Position numbers and translations under genes: made by a program. A stretch of DNA of 64,000 nucleotides, taken from assembly GCA_944390765.1 (NCBI GenBank), contig CALXQM010000021.1, forward strand, positions 44,609 to 108,608, given 5' to 3'. Below the pieces are notes generated by a model, which was not told the origin of the DNA, did not search any database, and saw nothing but the letters and a program-made list of their open reading frames with translations. The stretch is from an uncultured Alphaproteobacteria bacterium (lineage in GTDB: Bacteria; Pseudomonadota; Alphaproteobacteria; UBA3830). This document shows, one piece after another, positions 12,177 to 22,719 of the stretch; position 1 is the stretch's first letter; every line of letters starts with the position of its first letter.

Positions 12177-12203
12177 TAAAAAACCTCCATTTGAAATGGA
12201 GGT
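12177..12203 (-). terminator. Rho-independent terminator after pal
   Basis: The stem ACCTCCAT pairs with ATGGAGGT around a TTCAA-type loop. It is followed on the minus strand by a run of six T. It lies about 30 bases past the pal stop codon and would end the ruvCAB-tolQRAB-pal transcript. Confidence 0.85.
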
Positions 12204-12234
12204 CATATAAAGAAAAAAATAGAAAACCAGGCTG

Positions 12235-12717
12235 TTATTCTATTACAGAAATTGCAACACGATTAAGTCTGTGAATTTCTTGCTGTGTTCCTGTTGCTGC
12301 GATTGGACGATCTTTCCCATAAGAGACTGTGCGTATACGGTTCGGAGATACGCCATGATCAGCTAAAAATTTTGCTGCTGCATCAGCTCTTCTCTCGCCT
12401 AACGCCAAGTTATATTCTCTTGTTCCTCTTTCATCGCAATGACCTTCAATTAATACATTTCTTTTCTCATGTGCTTTAAGCCATTCTGACTGACGTAATA
12501 AAGTAGCCTCAGACTCTTTAGAAATATTTGACTTATCAAAATCATAAAATACTCTATCACCTGCATTAGCGATAAAGTCTTTCGCATCTGTGCTCAAATC
12601 ATTATCAACAATATTTTGTTCTTCAGATGTAGTAACATCCTCTTTTGGTCCGCATTCACAGGCGGCTAGGAATGCTAATGCTACTAAAGAAACAAGATTC
12701 TTATTTTTAATCTTCAT
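12235..12717 (-). CDS. pal: Peptidoglycan-associated lipoprotein Pal
   Basis: This outer-membrane lipoprotein ties the outer membrane to peptidoglycan and works with TolB. The signal peptide is MKIKNKNLVSLVALAFLAAC, with a good LAAC lipobox whose cysteine would be lipidated. The OmpA-like domain has YDFDKSNI, EGHCDERGTREYN-type and LGERRADAA motifs, all typical. I start at the ATG at 12717, which has an AGGAGAG box, rather than an in-frame upstream ATG at 12738 that would spoil the signal peptide. It is the last gene of the tol-pal set. Confidence 0.95.
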   Translation of the reverse strand: MKIKNKNLVSLVALAFLAACECGPKEDVTTSEEQNIVDNDLSTDAKDFIANAGDRVFYDFDKSNISKESEATLLRQSEWLKAHEKRNVLIEGHCDERGTREYNLALGERRADAAAKFLADHGVSPNRIRTVSYGKDRPIAATGTQQEIHRLNRVAISVIE

Positions 12718-12854
12718 TTTTTCTCTCCTAAAATACATAGCTGAGTCAAATCAACTTACTAATAATATATCAATATTATATTAATAAAAAATTAATACAG
12801 CAAGATTCATCGACACAATGACCGATTTTTAAATAAAAATTTTACAGTGTAACA

Positions 12855-14186
12855 TTAATGCCACCCTAAATTCGCTGACCATTCTGGATCAATTGCATTC
12901 AAAGGGGTATTAACTTCATGTTTGTTATATCCAGTAATATCAACCCTGAAAATTTTATCCTTACGATTGTAATCTTGATGAGCAAACATTAATTCTCTTC
13001 CCCCTGGAGACCAAGTAGGAGCTTCTACTAAGTAACCAGAAGCCAACATTCTTTCTCCTGTACCATCTGGATGTATTACTCCTATAAAAAATCCTTCTCT
13101 GCCAAACCTGGTAAAAGCAATCCAATCGCCTCTTGGAGACCATACTGGAGTAGCATATCTTCCTTTACCAAATGATAAACGTCTAATATTTGTTCCATCT
13201 GCATTCATAATATATAGTTGTTGAGTACCACCTCTATCTGAGTTAAATACTATATATTTTCCGTCAGGAGAATAACAAGGAGACGTATCAATACAGTTAC
13301 CTTTTGTCAAACGGGTAATTTGTTTAGTTAATAAATCGAAACGGTATATCGATGATTGACCACCTTTTGAGAGGCTAAAAATTAAATATGAACCATCAGG
13401 TGAGTATCTAGGAGCATAAGTCATACCTTTAAATCTAGCCACAAGCTGAGTACGTGATGTTGCAAAATCATAACGATAAATACACGCATCTAAAGGAATA
13501 CGTCGTCCATTAACCTTTTTCTCACGATAAGCAAAAAAACAAAATTCTTTTCCATTTGGAGACATGCGTGGAGTTAAAACCATTGTGTTTCCATTTGTGA
13601 GATATTTATGATTTGCTCCATCTTGGTCCATTACAGCTAAACGATACTTTTTCACGCCACGAGGAAATTGCTGAGTTGCTACATATAAAATCCTAGTATC
13701 AAAGTATCCTTTCTCTCCGATAATACGTTCATATACTTTATTTGCCATCATATGAGCCATTTTACGCCATTCTTTAACGCTACCAGATAAAGAATATTCG
13801 CTAATTTTTGATTGAGATAAAATATCGTATAAAACCATATTCACTTGTAAACTTTCTCCTTTTAAATGCATTTCCGCATTCATTAAATATTGAGTTTTTA
13901 TAGCTCTCCATAAAGCAAATGATGGTGTTTCATCAACTCCTTTTAAATTCTGCATAAAAGCAGCATTAGGAATAGTTCTAAATAAGAAAGACCCCTCTAA
14001 ATCCTTTTGTATTACTTTTAATACAATATCTTTTAAACTTTGTGTGCCATCATAAATATTTAGAGCAATATTTACAGGTTTCATTACACCTTCGTTAATA
14101 TTAACTACGACTTTACCGCTATCAGAATAAGTAGAAAAACATATTACGGAAAAACAAACGCAAATTTTCTTTATAAAGTTAAACAT
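12855..14186 (-). CDS. tolB: Tol-Pal system protein TolB
   Basis: This 443-residue periplasmic beta-propeller protein bridges TolA and Pal. A signal peptide (MFNFIKKICVCFSVICFSTYS) is followed by the N-terminal TolB domain. The propeller carries repeated WD40-like blades such as FSPDGKYIVFNSDRGG- and WSPRGDWIAFT-type segments, spaced about 43 residues apart. Length is standard. It sits six bases downstream of tolA and about 140 bases upstream of pal, in the same direction. Confidence 0.95.
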   Translation of the reverse strand: MFNFIKKICVCFSVICFSTYSDSGKVVVNINEGVMKPVNIALNIYDGTQSLKDIVLKVIQKDLEGSFLFRTIPNAAFMQNLKGVDETPSFALWRAIKTQYLMNAEMHLKGESLQVNMVLYDILSQSKISEYSLSGSVKEWRKMAHMMANKVYERIIGEKGYFDTRILYVATQQFPRGVKKYRLAVMDQDGANHKYLTNGNTMVLTPRMSPNGKEFCFFAYREKKVNGRRIPLDACIYRYDFATSRTQLVARFKGMTYAPRYSPDGSYLIFSLSKGGQSSIYRFDLLTKQITRLTKGNCIDTSPCYSPDGKYIVFNSDRGGTQQLYIMNADGTNIRRLSFGKGRYATPVWSPRGDWIAFTRFGREGFFIGVIHPDGTGERMLASGYLVEAPTWSPGGRELMFAHQDYNRKDKIFRVDITGYNKHEVNTPLNAIDPEWSANLGWH

Positions 14187-14192
14187 GATATA

Positions 14193-15374
14193 TTATCCTC
14201 CTAAAGCTTTATCTGTATTAAAACTAAATTCAAAATCTCGGAACAAGTACATTTTTTCCGACGGTATTTTAAATGGGCTAGCCTCTAAAATAGCTCTTTT
14301 TGCACTATCGGCTGCAGATCTAAATACATAATCTGAATTATACCTATCCATATCCAATATTTCTATAGATGAAGGTATAACCTCTCCATTATCTTTAAGT
14401 TTTATTCTAATTTTAATAATTAGACTTTCAGCATTTCTAACTCCTCCTGGAACAACCCAATGAGGTATTATTTGTGAACTAATAATTGCGGCATCACTAT
14501 CTGTAAATCCTTTACCATTTCCGTAACTACCCAATCCATTGCCAAATCCGGGTATTTTACTTATTTTTGTATTATTCTTTTTAGAATTTTTTATAATATT
14601 TGATTTTTCTCTCGCGAGCATTTTATCAAAAGCGTCGCTTCTCTTCTTTTTATCATCTATCTTTTTAGCTTCTTTAGCTAATTTAGCAAGCCGATTTTTC
14701 CTTTCTTTCTTTTTCTTTTCTATTCGCTTGATAGCTTCCATTTCTTTTTTTCTACGTAATTCTTGTCGTTTTTTTAATTTCTCTTCTTTCTCTTTTTTTG
14801 CCTGTTCCTCTGCTCGCTTAATTTCCTCTTTTCGCTTTTGTTCTTCCTCTTCCTTTAAACGTAATGCTTCTTCATTCGGATCTGGTTCTATTATTGTTTG
14901 AGAAGATTCTACAGGCGATATATCTTCTTGACTTTTAGATTGAACATCTTCTTGTTTATAGGGTACGTCTGTAGCATCTATTAATTCTTCATTTAAAGGA
15001 GGAATTTCATTTGTAATACCATTTTGAACAACTTCTTCCTTTTCTTGATTCTCTGGTAATTGCTCCTCAATTTTTATATCTTTTTCTGGTTCAACTTGTT
15101 CTATCTTTTGAATAACCTCTTCCTTTTCCGGATTTTCTAACAACTGTTCATTTGTAATATCTTCTTTTGGTTCAACTTGCTCTACAATTTTTGATTCATT
15201 TTGATTGTAATTATCAAGAGCTTTTTGCATTTCAGCTGCACCTGCAATTTCTACATTCATAGAAAAATCAGTCGATGGATTCGGATACCATATATCTGAT
15301 AAAATAAATACGATAACTAAACCATGAACAATTAATGAATAGATAAAAGATATAAATTTACGCTCTTTTGGCAT
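14193..15374 (-). CDS. tolA: Cell envelope integrity protein TolA
   Basis: This inner-membrane-anchored protein transmits energy from TolQR to the outer membrane. A single N-terminal membrane helix lies at about residues 8-27. A long stretch of about 200 residues follows, rich in Glu, Lys and Gln, forming coiled coil, with two near-repeats of the type EEVIQKIEQVEPEKDI. The C-terminal domain, from about residue 280, has IIPHWVVPGGVR and LIIKIRIKLKDNGEV. Its place between tolR and tolB supports the call. The low-complexity middle varies freely between species. Confidence 0.88.
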   Translation of the reverse strand: MPKERKFISFIYSLIVHGLVIVFILSDIWYPNPSTDFSMNVEIAGAAEMQKALDNYNQNESKIVEQVEPKEDITNEQLLENPEKEEVIQKIEQVEPEKDIKIEEQLPENQEKEEVVQNGITNEIPPLNEELIDATDVPYKQEDVQSKSQEDISPVESSQTIIEPDPNEEALRLKEEEEQKRKEEIKRAEEQAKKEKEEKLKKRQELRRKKEMEAIKRIEKKKKERKNRLAKLAKEAKKIDDKKKRSDAFDKMLAREKSNIIKNSKKNNTKISKIPGFGNGLGSYGNGKGFTDSDAAIISSQIIPHWVVPGGVRNAESLIIKIRIKLKDNGEVIPSSIEILDMDRYNSDYVFRSAADSAKRAILEASPFKIPSEKMYLFRDFEFSFNTDKALGG

Positions 15375-15384
15375 TATAAGAAAC

Positions 15385-15804
15385 CTATTTTTTCGGTAGC
15401 TCCGTTACCAAAACAACATTTTTAAAGCCAGAACTACTAATTTGCCCCATTATTGACATAACTTTACCATAAGAAAGGGATTCATCTCCTTTCACAAAAA
15501 TTCTTGCAGTAGTTTCTCCAGCTATTGCTTTTAATTTTACAGCTAAAGTTGATTCGTCGACTATAATATCTCCGACATATATATTACTATTCTTATCTAT
15601 ATAAACTACAATTGGAGTTTCTTTCATATCAACATTAGGAGCGTGTGCGGATGGTAAATTCACTTTTACTCCAACTATTAACATAGGTGCAGTCATCATA
15701 AAAACTACCAGTAATACAAGCATAACATCTATCATTGGAGTAACATTCATCTCACTCATAATAGCTCTTTTAGATCTATTTCTGAATCTTGATGTAAATG
15801 CCAT
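15385..15804 (-). CDS. tolR: Tol-Pal system protein TolR (ExbD family)
   Basis: This 139-residue inner-membrane protein shares the proton channel with TolQ. Residues 16-45 hold the single membrane helix in the conserved SEMNVTPMIDVMLVLLVVFM segment; the Asp in PMIDVML is the proton-carrying residue. A periplasmic domain follows. Its start abuts the tolQ stop codon exactly, implying coupled translation. Confidence 0.95.
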   Translation of the reverse strand: MAFTSRFRNRSKRAIMSEMNVTPMIDVMLVLLVVFMMTAPMLIVGVKVNLPSAHAPNVDMKETPIVVYIDKNSNIYVGDIIVDESTLAVKLKAIAGETTARIFVKGDESLSYGKVMSIMGQISSSGFKNVVLVTELPKK

Positions 15805-16521
15805 TTAGACCTCTGTATCCTCTATTTGCCTTGCAATGATAGCGCTAAACTCGTCGACAAAAGAATCAAGTCTTTCTTGATATCGGTTAATTTCATTTGT
15901 AAGCTTATTATAAGCGACAACGGCAGGAATAGTAACTACCAAACCTAATGCTGTAGAAAATAATGCCTCAGCTATTCCCGGAATAACAGAAGCTAAATCA
16001 AAATTCTGCGTAGCTCCGATAGTATGCATAATTCCCCAAACTGTACCAAATAAACCAATAAAAGGAGCGGTTGATCCTACTGTTGCTAAAAATCCTAAAT
16101 GCTGTTCTAAATAAGCAATTTCACGTCCAACCGTAACTCTCATGACGCGAATGACTCTATCTTCAAGAGATATTCCGCTAATAGCCGTTTTTACCTTAGA
16201 CTTTGCTCTACGCCATTCCCTCATACCAGTAGTGAAAACTGCTACAAATGGATCATCGCCCCTCGTATTTATGTTATCGAAAAAAATATCTATTGAACCA
16301 CAATTCCAGAAAGCATCTTCAAATTTATCTGCTCTTCGTTTTAATTTACCTATTAAAGTGAATTTTGCAAACATAATTGTCCAACTCCAAAAAGAGCAGA
16401 TTACTAATAAAATTATAATAGATTTTACCGCCCATGTTGCTTGTATAAACAGATTAATGACGGATAAGTTATTGCTTGTAATATTCATTGCTGTAGTCGC
16501 TAAATTTTCTGTACCTATCAT
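15805..16521 (-). CDS. tolQ: Tol-Pal system protein TolQ (MotA/ExbB family)
   Basis: This 238-residue inner-membrane channel protein has three membrane helices, near residues 28-50, 140-165 and 180-205. The conserved [10 protein letters not shown] segment and the [20 protein letters not shown] motif identify the MotA/TolQ/ExbB family. It uses the proton gradient with TolR to drive TolA. It overlaps the end of ruvB by four bases, so the ruv and tol genes form one transcription unit. Confidence 0.95.
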   Translation of the reverse strand: MIGTENLATTAMNITSNNLSVINLFIQATWAVKSIIILLVICSFWSWTIMFAKFTLIGKLKRRADKFEDAFWNCGSIDIFFDNINTRGDDPFVAVFTTGMREWRRAKSKVKTAISGISLEDRVIRVMRVTVGREIAYLEQHLGFLATVGSTAPFIGLFGTVWGIMHTIGATQNFDLASVIPGIAEALFSTALGLVVTIPAVVAYNKLTNEINRYQERLDSFVDEFSAIIARQIEDTEV

Positions 16522-17537
16522 AATAATTCACCTTCATAATTATTAGAATTACTTCGAGGTGTTGCCCCTAAATATTTATATCCTTCCAAAGTTAAAACTC
16601 TTCCTCTAGATGTTCTTTGAACTAGTCCTTTTTGTAAAATATATGGTTCTATTACTTCTTCTATTGTTTCGCGCTTTTCAGATAATACTGCAGCTAACGT
16701 GTCAACACCAACAGGACCTCCATTATAGTAATCGAGTATACACTGCAAATATTTTTTGTCCATAGAATCAAGACCAAATTCATCAACATCCAATCTTTTC
16801 AAAGCTAAATCAGCAATATTTTTATCTATAATATTCAAACCATTCACTATGGCAAAATCTCTAACGCGTTTGAGAAGCCTTACAGCAATACGTGGGGTGC
16901 CTCTTGATCTTTTAGCTATTTCGTCTGAGCCATTATCTGCTATTGAAATTCCTAAAATTTCAGCATTTTTAGCTATAATAATTTTCAATTCCTCTTTATT
17001 ATAAAATTCCAGACGTAATTGAATTCCAAACCTATCACGTAAAGGAGAAGATATCATTCCCGAACGTGTAGTTGCGCCAATTAAAGTAAAATGAGGTAAA
17101 TCAATACGAACAGATCTTGCAGCAGGACCGTCTCCAATCATTAAATCTAATTGAAAATCTTCCATCGCTGGATATAAAACTTCTTCTACTAAATGATTAA
17201 TACGATGAATCTCATCTATAAATAAAACATCATGTTCTTTTAAGTTAGTTAAAAGTGCCGCTAAATCCCCTGCTTTAGCTAAAATAGGACCAGAAGTGGC
17301 TTTAAAATTAACACCTAATTCTTTAGAAACTATTTGTGATAATGTTGTTTTGCCTAATCCAGGAGGACCAAAAAACAATACATGATCCATAGCTATATGG
17401 CGTTTTTTAGCAGATTCTATGAAAATTTTTAGATTTTCTTTAACATTACCTTGACCAATAAAATCTTTTAAATGAGTTGGACGCAATGAATATTCACTTA
17501 TATCATTTAAATAAGGATTTAATTCTTCATTTTTCAT
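16518..17537 (-). CDS. ruvB: Holliday junction branch migration helicase RuvB
   Basis: This 339-residue AAA+ motor drives branch migration in recombination repair. The DFIGQ motif near residue 25, the Walker [13 protein letters not shown] and the Walker B DEIHR are intact. The sensor segment GATTRSGM and the C-terminal winged-helix region, with [11 protein letters not shown], are present. It overlaps ruvA by four bases and tolQ by four bases. Confidence 0.97.
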   Translation of the reverse strand: MKNEELNPYLNDISEYSLRPTHLKDFIGQGNVKENLKIFIESAKKRHIAMDHVLFFGPPGLGKTTLSQIVSKELGVNFKATSGPILAKAGDLAALLTNLKEHDVLFIDEIHRINHLVEEVLYPAMEDFQLDLMIGDGPAARSVRIDLPHFTLIGATTRSGMISSPLRDRFGIQLRLEFYNKEELKIIIAKNAEILGISIADNGSDEIAKRSRGTPRIAVRLLKRVRDFAIVNGLNIIDKNIADLALKRLDVDEFGLDSMDKKYLQCILDYYNGGPVGVDTLAAVLSEKRETIEEVIEPYILQKGLVQRTSRGRVLTLEGYKYLGATPRSNSNNYEGELL

Positions 17538-18139
17538 GATCTTGCTCCAGTAGATATTTTTGTTAGAACTTGCCGTAATAATACATCAAATTGAGGTGAT
17601 TCACCCAAATTCATATTAGAAATTACACGCAAAATATCAAATTTTTGATACCCTAAATTTACTAATGCCGAAATCACATCATTTACAACATTGGACTGAA
17701 TTTTCATTGGTTCAGTAAATGCAGTAGAGTCTACTTGACCTATTACTTTATCTTTTAACTCTGTAATAATTCTAGTAGCCAGTTTTAACCCTACTCCGTC
17801 TGCTTTAGTAAAGGAATTCTTATCTTCCATAACAAAAGCATTATAAATATCGTCATCAGATAATACAGATAAAATAGATATTGCTACTCTTCCACCAACT
17901 CCCTGTACAGAATTTAATTTATTGAACCAAAAACGTTCACGTTGAGATATGAAACCAAATAAAGTCCAAGCGTCTTCTCTAATATTAAGAACCGTATACA
18001 ATTTAATTACATTCCCATGATTTTTTGCTTCATTGATTGTACGAGAAGATGATATAATATCATATCCTATGCCATTGACATCTAATATTATATGATTATC
18101 TATAATTTCCTCAATCAAGCCTTTTAAATAATCGAACAT
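17534..18139 (-). CDS. ruvA: Holliday junction DNA-binding protein RuvA
   Basis: This 201-residue tetrameric protein grips the four-way junction and loads RuvB. The N-terminal OB fold has the DVNGIGYDI signature, helix-hairpin-helix segments include [18 protein letters not shown] and [13 protein letters not shown], and the C-terminal domain III binds RuvB. Its stop overlaps the ruvB start. It lies nine bases after ruvC. Confidence 0.96.
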   Translation of the reverse strand: MFDYLKGLIEEIIDNHIILDVNGIGYDIISSSRTINEAKNHGNVIKLYTVLNIREDAWTLFGFISQRERFWFNKLNSVQGVGGRVAISILSVLSDDDIYNAFVMEDKNSFTKADGVGLKLATRIITELKDKVIGQVDSTAFTEPMKIQSNVVNDVISALVNLGYQKFDILRVISNMNLGESPQFDVLLRQVLTKISTGARS

Positions 18140-18147
18140 GATATCTC

Positions 18148-18618
18148 CTAGTAATGGGTTTTATTATGTGCGTGACATATCGCTATAGCTAAAGCATCAG
18201 CAGCATCTGCTTTTACTGTACCGCAATTTAACAAAATTTGCACCATAGCTGATATTTGTTCTTTGGATGCAAAGCCTACTCCCACAACTGATTTTTTTAC
18301 TTTATTTGGGGGATATTCAAATACTCTAAGTCCTAATACTCCCGCACAACATATTGAAGCTCCACGCGCCATACCTAACTTTAAGGAAGAGAGAGGGTTA
18401 TTATTAACAAATACTTCTTCAATACTTACTTCATTAGGCGAAAACTCCTCTATTATATCAGACATTTTCTTGTAGATTTGATTTAATCTTTCACTAATAT
18501 CATTTTTTGCATTTGTAACTATTGTTCCATGATTAATATATTTCAGATGATATCCATCATAATCTATCACACCCCATCCCGTAATACCAAGACCAGGATC
18601 AATGCCTAAAATTCTCAT
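18148..18618 (-). CDS. ruvC: Holliday junction resolvase RuvC
   Basis: This 156-residue endonuclease cuts Holliday junctions. The catalytic acids are visible: Asp7 in RILGIDPGLGITGWG, Glu in SIEEVFV, and the pair in KADAADALAIAICH near the C-terminus. It is the first gene of ruvC-ruvA-ruvB-tolQ-tolR-tolA-tolB-pal. The length is slightly short of the usual 170 residues, with all active-site parts kept. Confidence 0.96.
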   Translation of the reverse strand: MRILGIDPGLGITGWGVIDYDGYHLKYINHGTIVTNAKNDISERLNQIYKKMSDIIEEFSPNEVSIEEVFVNNNPLSSLKLGMARGASICCAGVLGLRVFEYPPNKVKKSVVGVGFASKEQISAMVQILLNCGTVKADAADALAIAICHAHNKTHY

Positions 18619-18695
18619 TAAAATCTCTTATTGCAATAATAATTTCTTATAATTCTAGCAAAGATTTTTTTATTTATCTATTGTAACGGATATTA

Positions 18696-19661
18696 TTATT
18701 TGCTCGGAATTAATACTTCTTTAATAGAATCTTTCCAATCTATAGAAATACTACTAGTTTTAATCATATAACGATACTTTTCAGGTATTCTCATTAAATC
18801 TTTTTCCGTTGTAACTAATTGTGCATGTAGTCTAGTAGATTCTTGTATAAGATTTTTTATATCAGTTTCTTTATATGGATAATGATCTGGGAACGTAATA
18901 GTTTTACAAACTTCAAAATTTGAAAAACTTTGAAAGAACTTTGCTGGATATCCTAGTCCGCAGAATAACATTAATCGTCCTTTTAAATCTTTAAAATTAT
19001 GATTTATATATCCTCTATATATTGGAATATTATTTGAAAAACTAAAACTAAATTTTTCTGTTTCTTTTTTTTCATAAATTAAAATAATCGCATCAATATC
19101 TGATTTAATTTTATCAAATGCTAACCTATTAGGACCTAATGGTAAAAGTTCTCCATTACCAAATCCTTGACTTGCACTTATTACCAATATTTTTTTATCT
19201 GGTTTTAAAAATCGTTGAGTTATTCCATCATCAAGAAGCAAATAATCAAAATTTTTAGCTAATTTAGCAGTTTCAAAACGATTTCGCCCTACGAATACTG
19301 GAACTTTATGAGATAGCAATAACGGTTCGTCACCTACATCTTTATAGGAATCAGTTAATGGATTTACCTGCATTATTTTATCGTTATTACGACCATATCC
19401 ACGACTTAATACTGCCGGATTATGTCCATTTTTCTTTATTATATCGCACAAACTACTAACTATTACTGTTTTCCCAGAACCACCTGAGGTTATACCACCA
19501 ATAGCAATAATGAATGGGTTTCCATTCAATTGATGGGCATATGGTTTTAAATAATGATAATGCGCTATTCTATCATAGATCCAACTTATTGGTCTCAAAA
19601 ATAATTTATGAAAAATACTGGGACGACCATACCAAAATTTAGGTGTTTTGAAAAAAAACAT
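18696..19661 (-). CDS. lpxK: Tetraacyldisaccharide 4'-kinase LpxK
   Basis: This inner-membrane-associated kinase phosphorylates the 4' position of the lipid A disaccharide. The segment TPKFWYGRPS at the N-terminus, the Walker A GGITSGGSGKTV, the SRGYGR motif and GDEPLLLSHKVPV are typical. I choose the ATG at 19661 (MFFFKTPKFWYG), which overlaps the stop codon of the MFS gene as TAATG and has an AGGAAG box. An in-frame ATG nine codons earlier is less likely. With kdsB nearby, it shows that lipopolysaccharide synthesis is retained. Confidence 0.93.
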   Translation of the reverse strand: MFFFKTPKFWYGRPSIFHKLFLRPISWIYDRIAHYHYLKPYAHQLNGNPFIIAIGGITSGGSGKTVIVSSLCDIIKKNGHNPAVLSRGYGRNNDKIMQVNPLTDSYKDVGDEPLLLSHKVPVFVGRNRFETAKLAKNFDYLLLDDGITQRFLKPDKKILVISASQGFGNGELLPLGPNRLAFDKIKSDIDAIILIYEKKETEKFSFSFSNNIPIYRGYINHNFKDLKGRLMLFCGLGYPAKFFQSFSNFEVCKTITFPDHYPYKETDIKNLIQESTRLHAQLVTTEKDLMRIPEKYRYMIKTSSISIDWKDSIKEVLIPSK

Positions 19662-21019
19662 TACCTTACTTCCTGATATCCCTGACAAACATTATATTTC
19701 TTAGGAAGTAATATGAAAGATAATAAAAATGCGATACAAGCAAAACAAAGACTATAGAAAAATGTGTATTTATAGCCAAAATTTTCCCAAATTGCGCCAC
19801 CAAAGTTGGACGCTATCCAATATCCTAAACCCAATAATAGTGAATAAATTCCTATTGCTGTTGCCCGTAAACGGAACGCCACTTGTTCACTAATGATAGT
19901 TATAAATAATCCTTCGATAGCTGCTAACTGTCCTCCCCATAGAAATGCTCCAATATAAATACAACAAGCACTCATATTTACAATAAAATCATCACCAAAA
20001 ACTTTAAAAATATCAAAAACAACGTTAGGCATATAATCTGCAATAAGAAATAATATATCGGCAACAAACATTAAAGACATGCATACTCGAATAAATCTAC
20101 CTTTGCCAAATTTATCTGCACAAATACCTATAGTAAAAGCTAAACAAATTTGACCCAGGTTAACTATAGTACCAACTGTACAAGCAACCCTTGCATTGAC
20201 AAAATGCTCCATATATATTGGAAATAGATGTTCTGTAAAGTGTCCTAATTGAAACACTAGAGCTAAAATCATTAACTTCCAAAAAGAAAAATCTAATGAT
20301 CTCAAATATTTTCTTCTAAAAGGATTATCTCTTTTTTCAGAATGCTCGACATTGGTAATATGTTTAGTTTTTACAAAGAACAAACAAATAGCAGCAATAA
20401 TTACAGGAATAATAGCACATTTGAATACATCTCTGAAATTCCCAGAAAAACAACCAATCAAAGTAACAGCAATAACTCCTCCAAGTAAACCACCTATTGT
20501 TTTAACTGAGCGTGTAAACCCAAATGTCTGGCAACGAAGATGTCTAGGAGTTAAGTCAGCAATTAATGCATCTCTCGGAGTAGCTTGCATACCATTTCCT
20601 ACTCTCTCACATAATTGAGCTATTAAAGCACTGACAAAACCTTTTATCACTGGTAAAAAAGATCTAGCCCCTAAAGTTATTAAACATCCTATCATCAACA
20701 ATAATTTTCTTTCACGGAAAAAATCACTGATTGGACCTGCGAATACTCTAGTAACAAATGATATGCTCTCCACCATTCCATCCAAATTCGTAATTTGATG
20801 AATTGATAACCCTAGGTCATTTTTTAAAAACAGACTTAACTGACTATATACCATAGTGGTAGACATGCCTAAAAATAGACCAAATAATGATATTGGGAAT
20901 ATACCTTTTGGAATACGTTTGAAAATAGAAAAAAAGCCATTGAAACAATGGCTTGAGACTGAAGATGCATTATCATTTAGAGATTGTTTCTCATATTTCG
21001 ATTCTGTTAAGACATCCAT
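19661..21019 (-). CDS. Major facilitator superfamily transporter
   Basis: This 452-residue membrane protein has about 12 predicted helices and a cytoplasmic N-terminal tail of some 40 polar residues. The MFS motif GPISDFFRERKLLL lies after helix 2 and a GICADKFGKGRFI motif in the second half. The overall type resembles drug or metabolite efflux carriers; the substrate is not clear. It is translationally coupled to lpxK (TAATG). A repeat-rich gap lies upstream. Confidence 0.85.
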   Translation of the reverse strand: MDVLTESKYEKQSLNDNASSVSSHCFNGFFSIFKRIPKGIFPISLFGLFLGMSTTMVYSQLSLFLKNDLGLSIHQITNLDGMVESISFVTRVFAGPISDFFRERKLLLMIGCLITLGARSFLPVIKGFVSALIAQLCERVGNGMQATPRDALIADLTPRHLRCQTFGFTRSVKTIGGLLGGVIAVTLIGCFSGNFRDVFKCAIIPVIIAAICLFFVKTKHITNVEHSEKRDNPFRRKYLRSLDFSFWKLMILALVFQLGHFTEHLFPIYMEHFVNARVACTVGTIVNLGQICLAFTIGICADKFGKGRFIRVCMSLMFVADILFLIADYMPNVVFDIFKVFGDDFIVNMSACCIYIGAFLWGGQLAAIEGLFITIISEQVAFRLRATAIGIYSLLLGLGYWIASNFGGAIWENFGYKYTFFYSLCFACIAFLLSFILLPKKYNVCQGYQEVR

Positions 21020-21462
21020 TTATCATTCCCGCCTGCATGCCACTTGTTGTATTTCTATCACAGATTATAATCGCTGTCTATGATTTTATACAAATTTAAA
21101 TAAATTGTAATTTATAAAACAATGCAAATAGTAACGCATGATAAAGAATAGGTTCTCACGTTCACTACGTTCGCTCAGAATGACGTAAGGTGCGGGAAGT
21201 GTTCGTTCAGAATACGGAGACATATAGTCTCCGCCTCCTCCGTTTATTACGGGTGATCCATATAATCGCCCTGTCTAGCGTCATTACGAGGAGCGGAGCG
21301 ACTTGGTAATCTATTGTGCCATGAAATACCAATAGAGATGTTTGAGTATGTTAATAGATTTTATGCTTACTACACTCGCTCAGAATAACACAGAGTGGTT
21401 ATGTGTTCGCTTATAATGAAGGAAAATTGTAAATGAGGTTCTTCCAAATTATCACTAAATAA
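21020..21462. repeat. Gap with intergenic palindromic repeat, copy 2
   Basis: This gene-free stretch holds the dispersed repeat in inverted orientation. A unit A complement (TTCTCACG then TTCGCTCAGAATGACG) lies at about 21151-21186, a unit B complement (GTCATTACGAGGAGCGGAGC) at about 21279-21312, and a partial unit A near 21362-21391. It separates the RiPP-like locus from the lpxK operon. Confidence 0.7.
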
Positions 21463-22719
21463 TTATTTTTTATATTTTTCAAATAGTTCATCTATTTTTT
21501 GTTGGAAATTATTCTTTGTATCTATTTTAATAATAATATATGTTTTATTGTTATCATGAATAACATTGCTATGATTATTCATATTCAAATTAGGTAAAAA
21601 TTTTTTCATAATTCTAAGTTGCTCAGCGCTGGAATAAACAAATACAATATTATATGGACTATTTTTAATAGATTCTATTTCATTTTTAGAAAAATTATCT
21701 TTATCTAGAGATAAAACATCAAACTGATCACTATTAGTTTTTTTGAATAAAATAGACTGATTTTTAAATTCATCATCAGTTGTTATAAGGTAAAATCTTC
21801 TCAAAAAGAATCTAGAATCACAATAACTTTTTGGAAACATTTCGTTAAAAATTTTTATTGCTTTTTTTATGTATTCAGTATCAATAGTTTTAGAACTATT
21901 TAAATATTCTTTAGTAAGGTCATGTAATGCGTTGGCAAAGCCATAAGTACAATATTCTTCTTTTTCCCAATCTACTTTTTTTCCTGAAATCTCTTCTTGT
22001 ACTATAATATTACCTAAAATTGCTGCTAATGCCTCATTCAAAATCCAACTAACTATTTTGGCATTAGGTTCTTTAGTTTGAATAACTTTATTTTCAAATT
22101 CTTCTCGTCCTCCAAAAGCTAAATCTAACATAGCATGAGAAAATTCATGTGCGATAATGCTTATTCTGGAAGCCATAGAAAGATTATTATTCAATGGAGG
22201 TTCACTTATCAAAAACAAAGTATTTACTGTATTTCCATAAATAAAATTATCTAAACAAATGGCTGAGGCATAGTTAAAATTTTTACTAACTCTAGAATAA
22301 AAAATATTTAAATTTATTTTCTTAGTTACGCCATAGAATTTAGCAATTTTTTCAAAAAGATTTTTATAACGACTAAAATACTTTTGTAATATTTTTAATT
22401 CTTTTTCTATAGACTCCTGTTCTTTATTCTCAATTATAAGGTTATGAGTCTTTATATAATTCCAAAACTTAAGTTTATGTAAAACAGGATGATTTTTTCG
22501 CAGAGTCCCTTCAAAAAAACAATGCATTTCTGCTGCATTATCAAAATAGCGATAGTCATTACAGGCCTCCCAATTAATATTTTCTGGAAAACATGGATCA
22601 TTATTATATCCTTTAGCATACCAATAACCTTGCTCTGTAAAATTTAAATTAATTGATGTTATTTGTGCATTGATAATTGGACTAATTGATAGTAATAATA
22701 ATATTGATTTAATTTTCAT
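21463..22719 (-). CDS. Exported HExxH metallopeptidase of the radical-SAM peptide locus
   Basis: This 418-residue protein starts with a clear Sec signal peptide (MKIKSILLLLSISPIINAQ). The zinc motif HEFSH lies at residues 191-195 and a probable third ligand, Glu229 in WILNEALAA, follows about 34 residues on, the gluzincin arrangement. Three cysteines near residues 43-67 could form a disulfide. The C-terminal 150 residues match no family that I recognise. The start ATG lies inside the end of the radical SAM gene (11-base overlap) with an AGGA box, so the two are translationally coupled. By position it may trim or release the modified peptide in the periplasm; that role is inferred. Confidence 0.75.
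   Translation of the reverse strand: MKIKSILLLLSISPIINAQITSINLNFTEQGYWYAKGYNNDPCFPENINWEACNDYRYFDNAAEMHCFFEGTLRKNHPVLHKLKFWNYIKTHNLIIENKEQESIEKELKILQKYFSRYKNLFEKIAKFYGVTKKINLNIFYSRVSKNFNYASAICLDNFIYGNTVNTLFLISEPPLNNNLSMASRISIIAHEFSHAMLDLAFGGREEFENKVIQTKEPNAKIVSWILNEALAAILGNIIVQEEISGKKVDWEKEEYCTYGFANALHDLTKEYLNSSKTIDTEYIKKAIKIFNEMFPKSYCDSRFFLRRFYLITTDDEFKNQSILFKKTNSDQFDVLSLDKDNFSKNEIESIKNSPYNIVFVYSSAEQLRIMKKFLPNLNMNNHSNVIHDNNKTYIIIKIDTKNNFQQKIDELFEKYKK

Larger units (their letters stand above)
11784..12234. other. 450-bp AT-rich gap with two perfect DnaA boxes
   Basis: There is no gene between atpH and pal, which are both on the minus strand. The gap contains the atpH promoter, the pal terminator, and two perfect DnaA-box sequences near 12.08 kb. 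A weaker match, TTGTTCACA, lies at 11966-11974, and long A/T runs surround the boxes. It could be a DnaA-responsive site or part of an origin; see the separate entry and finding. Confidence 0.6.
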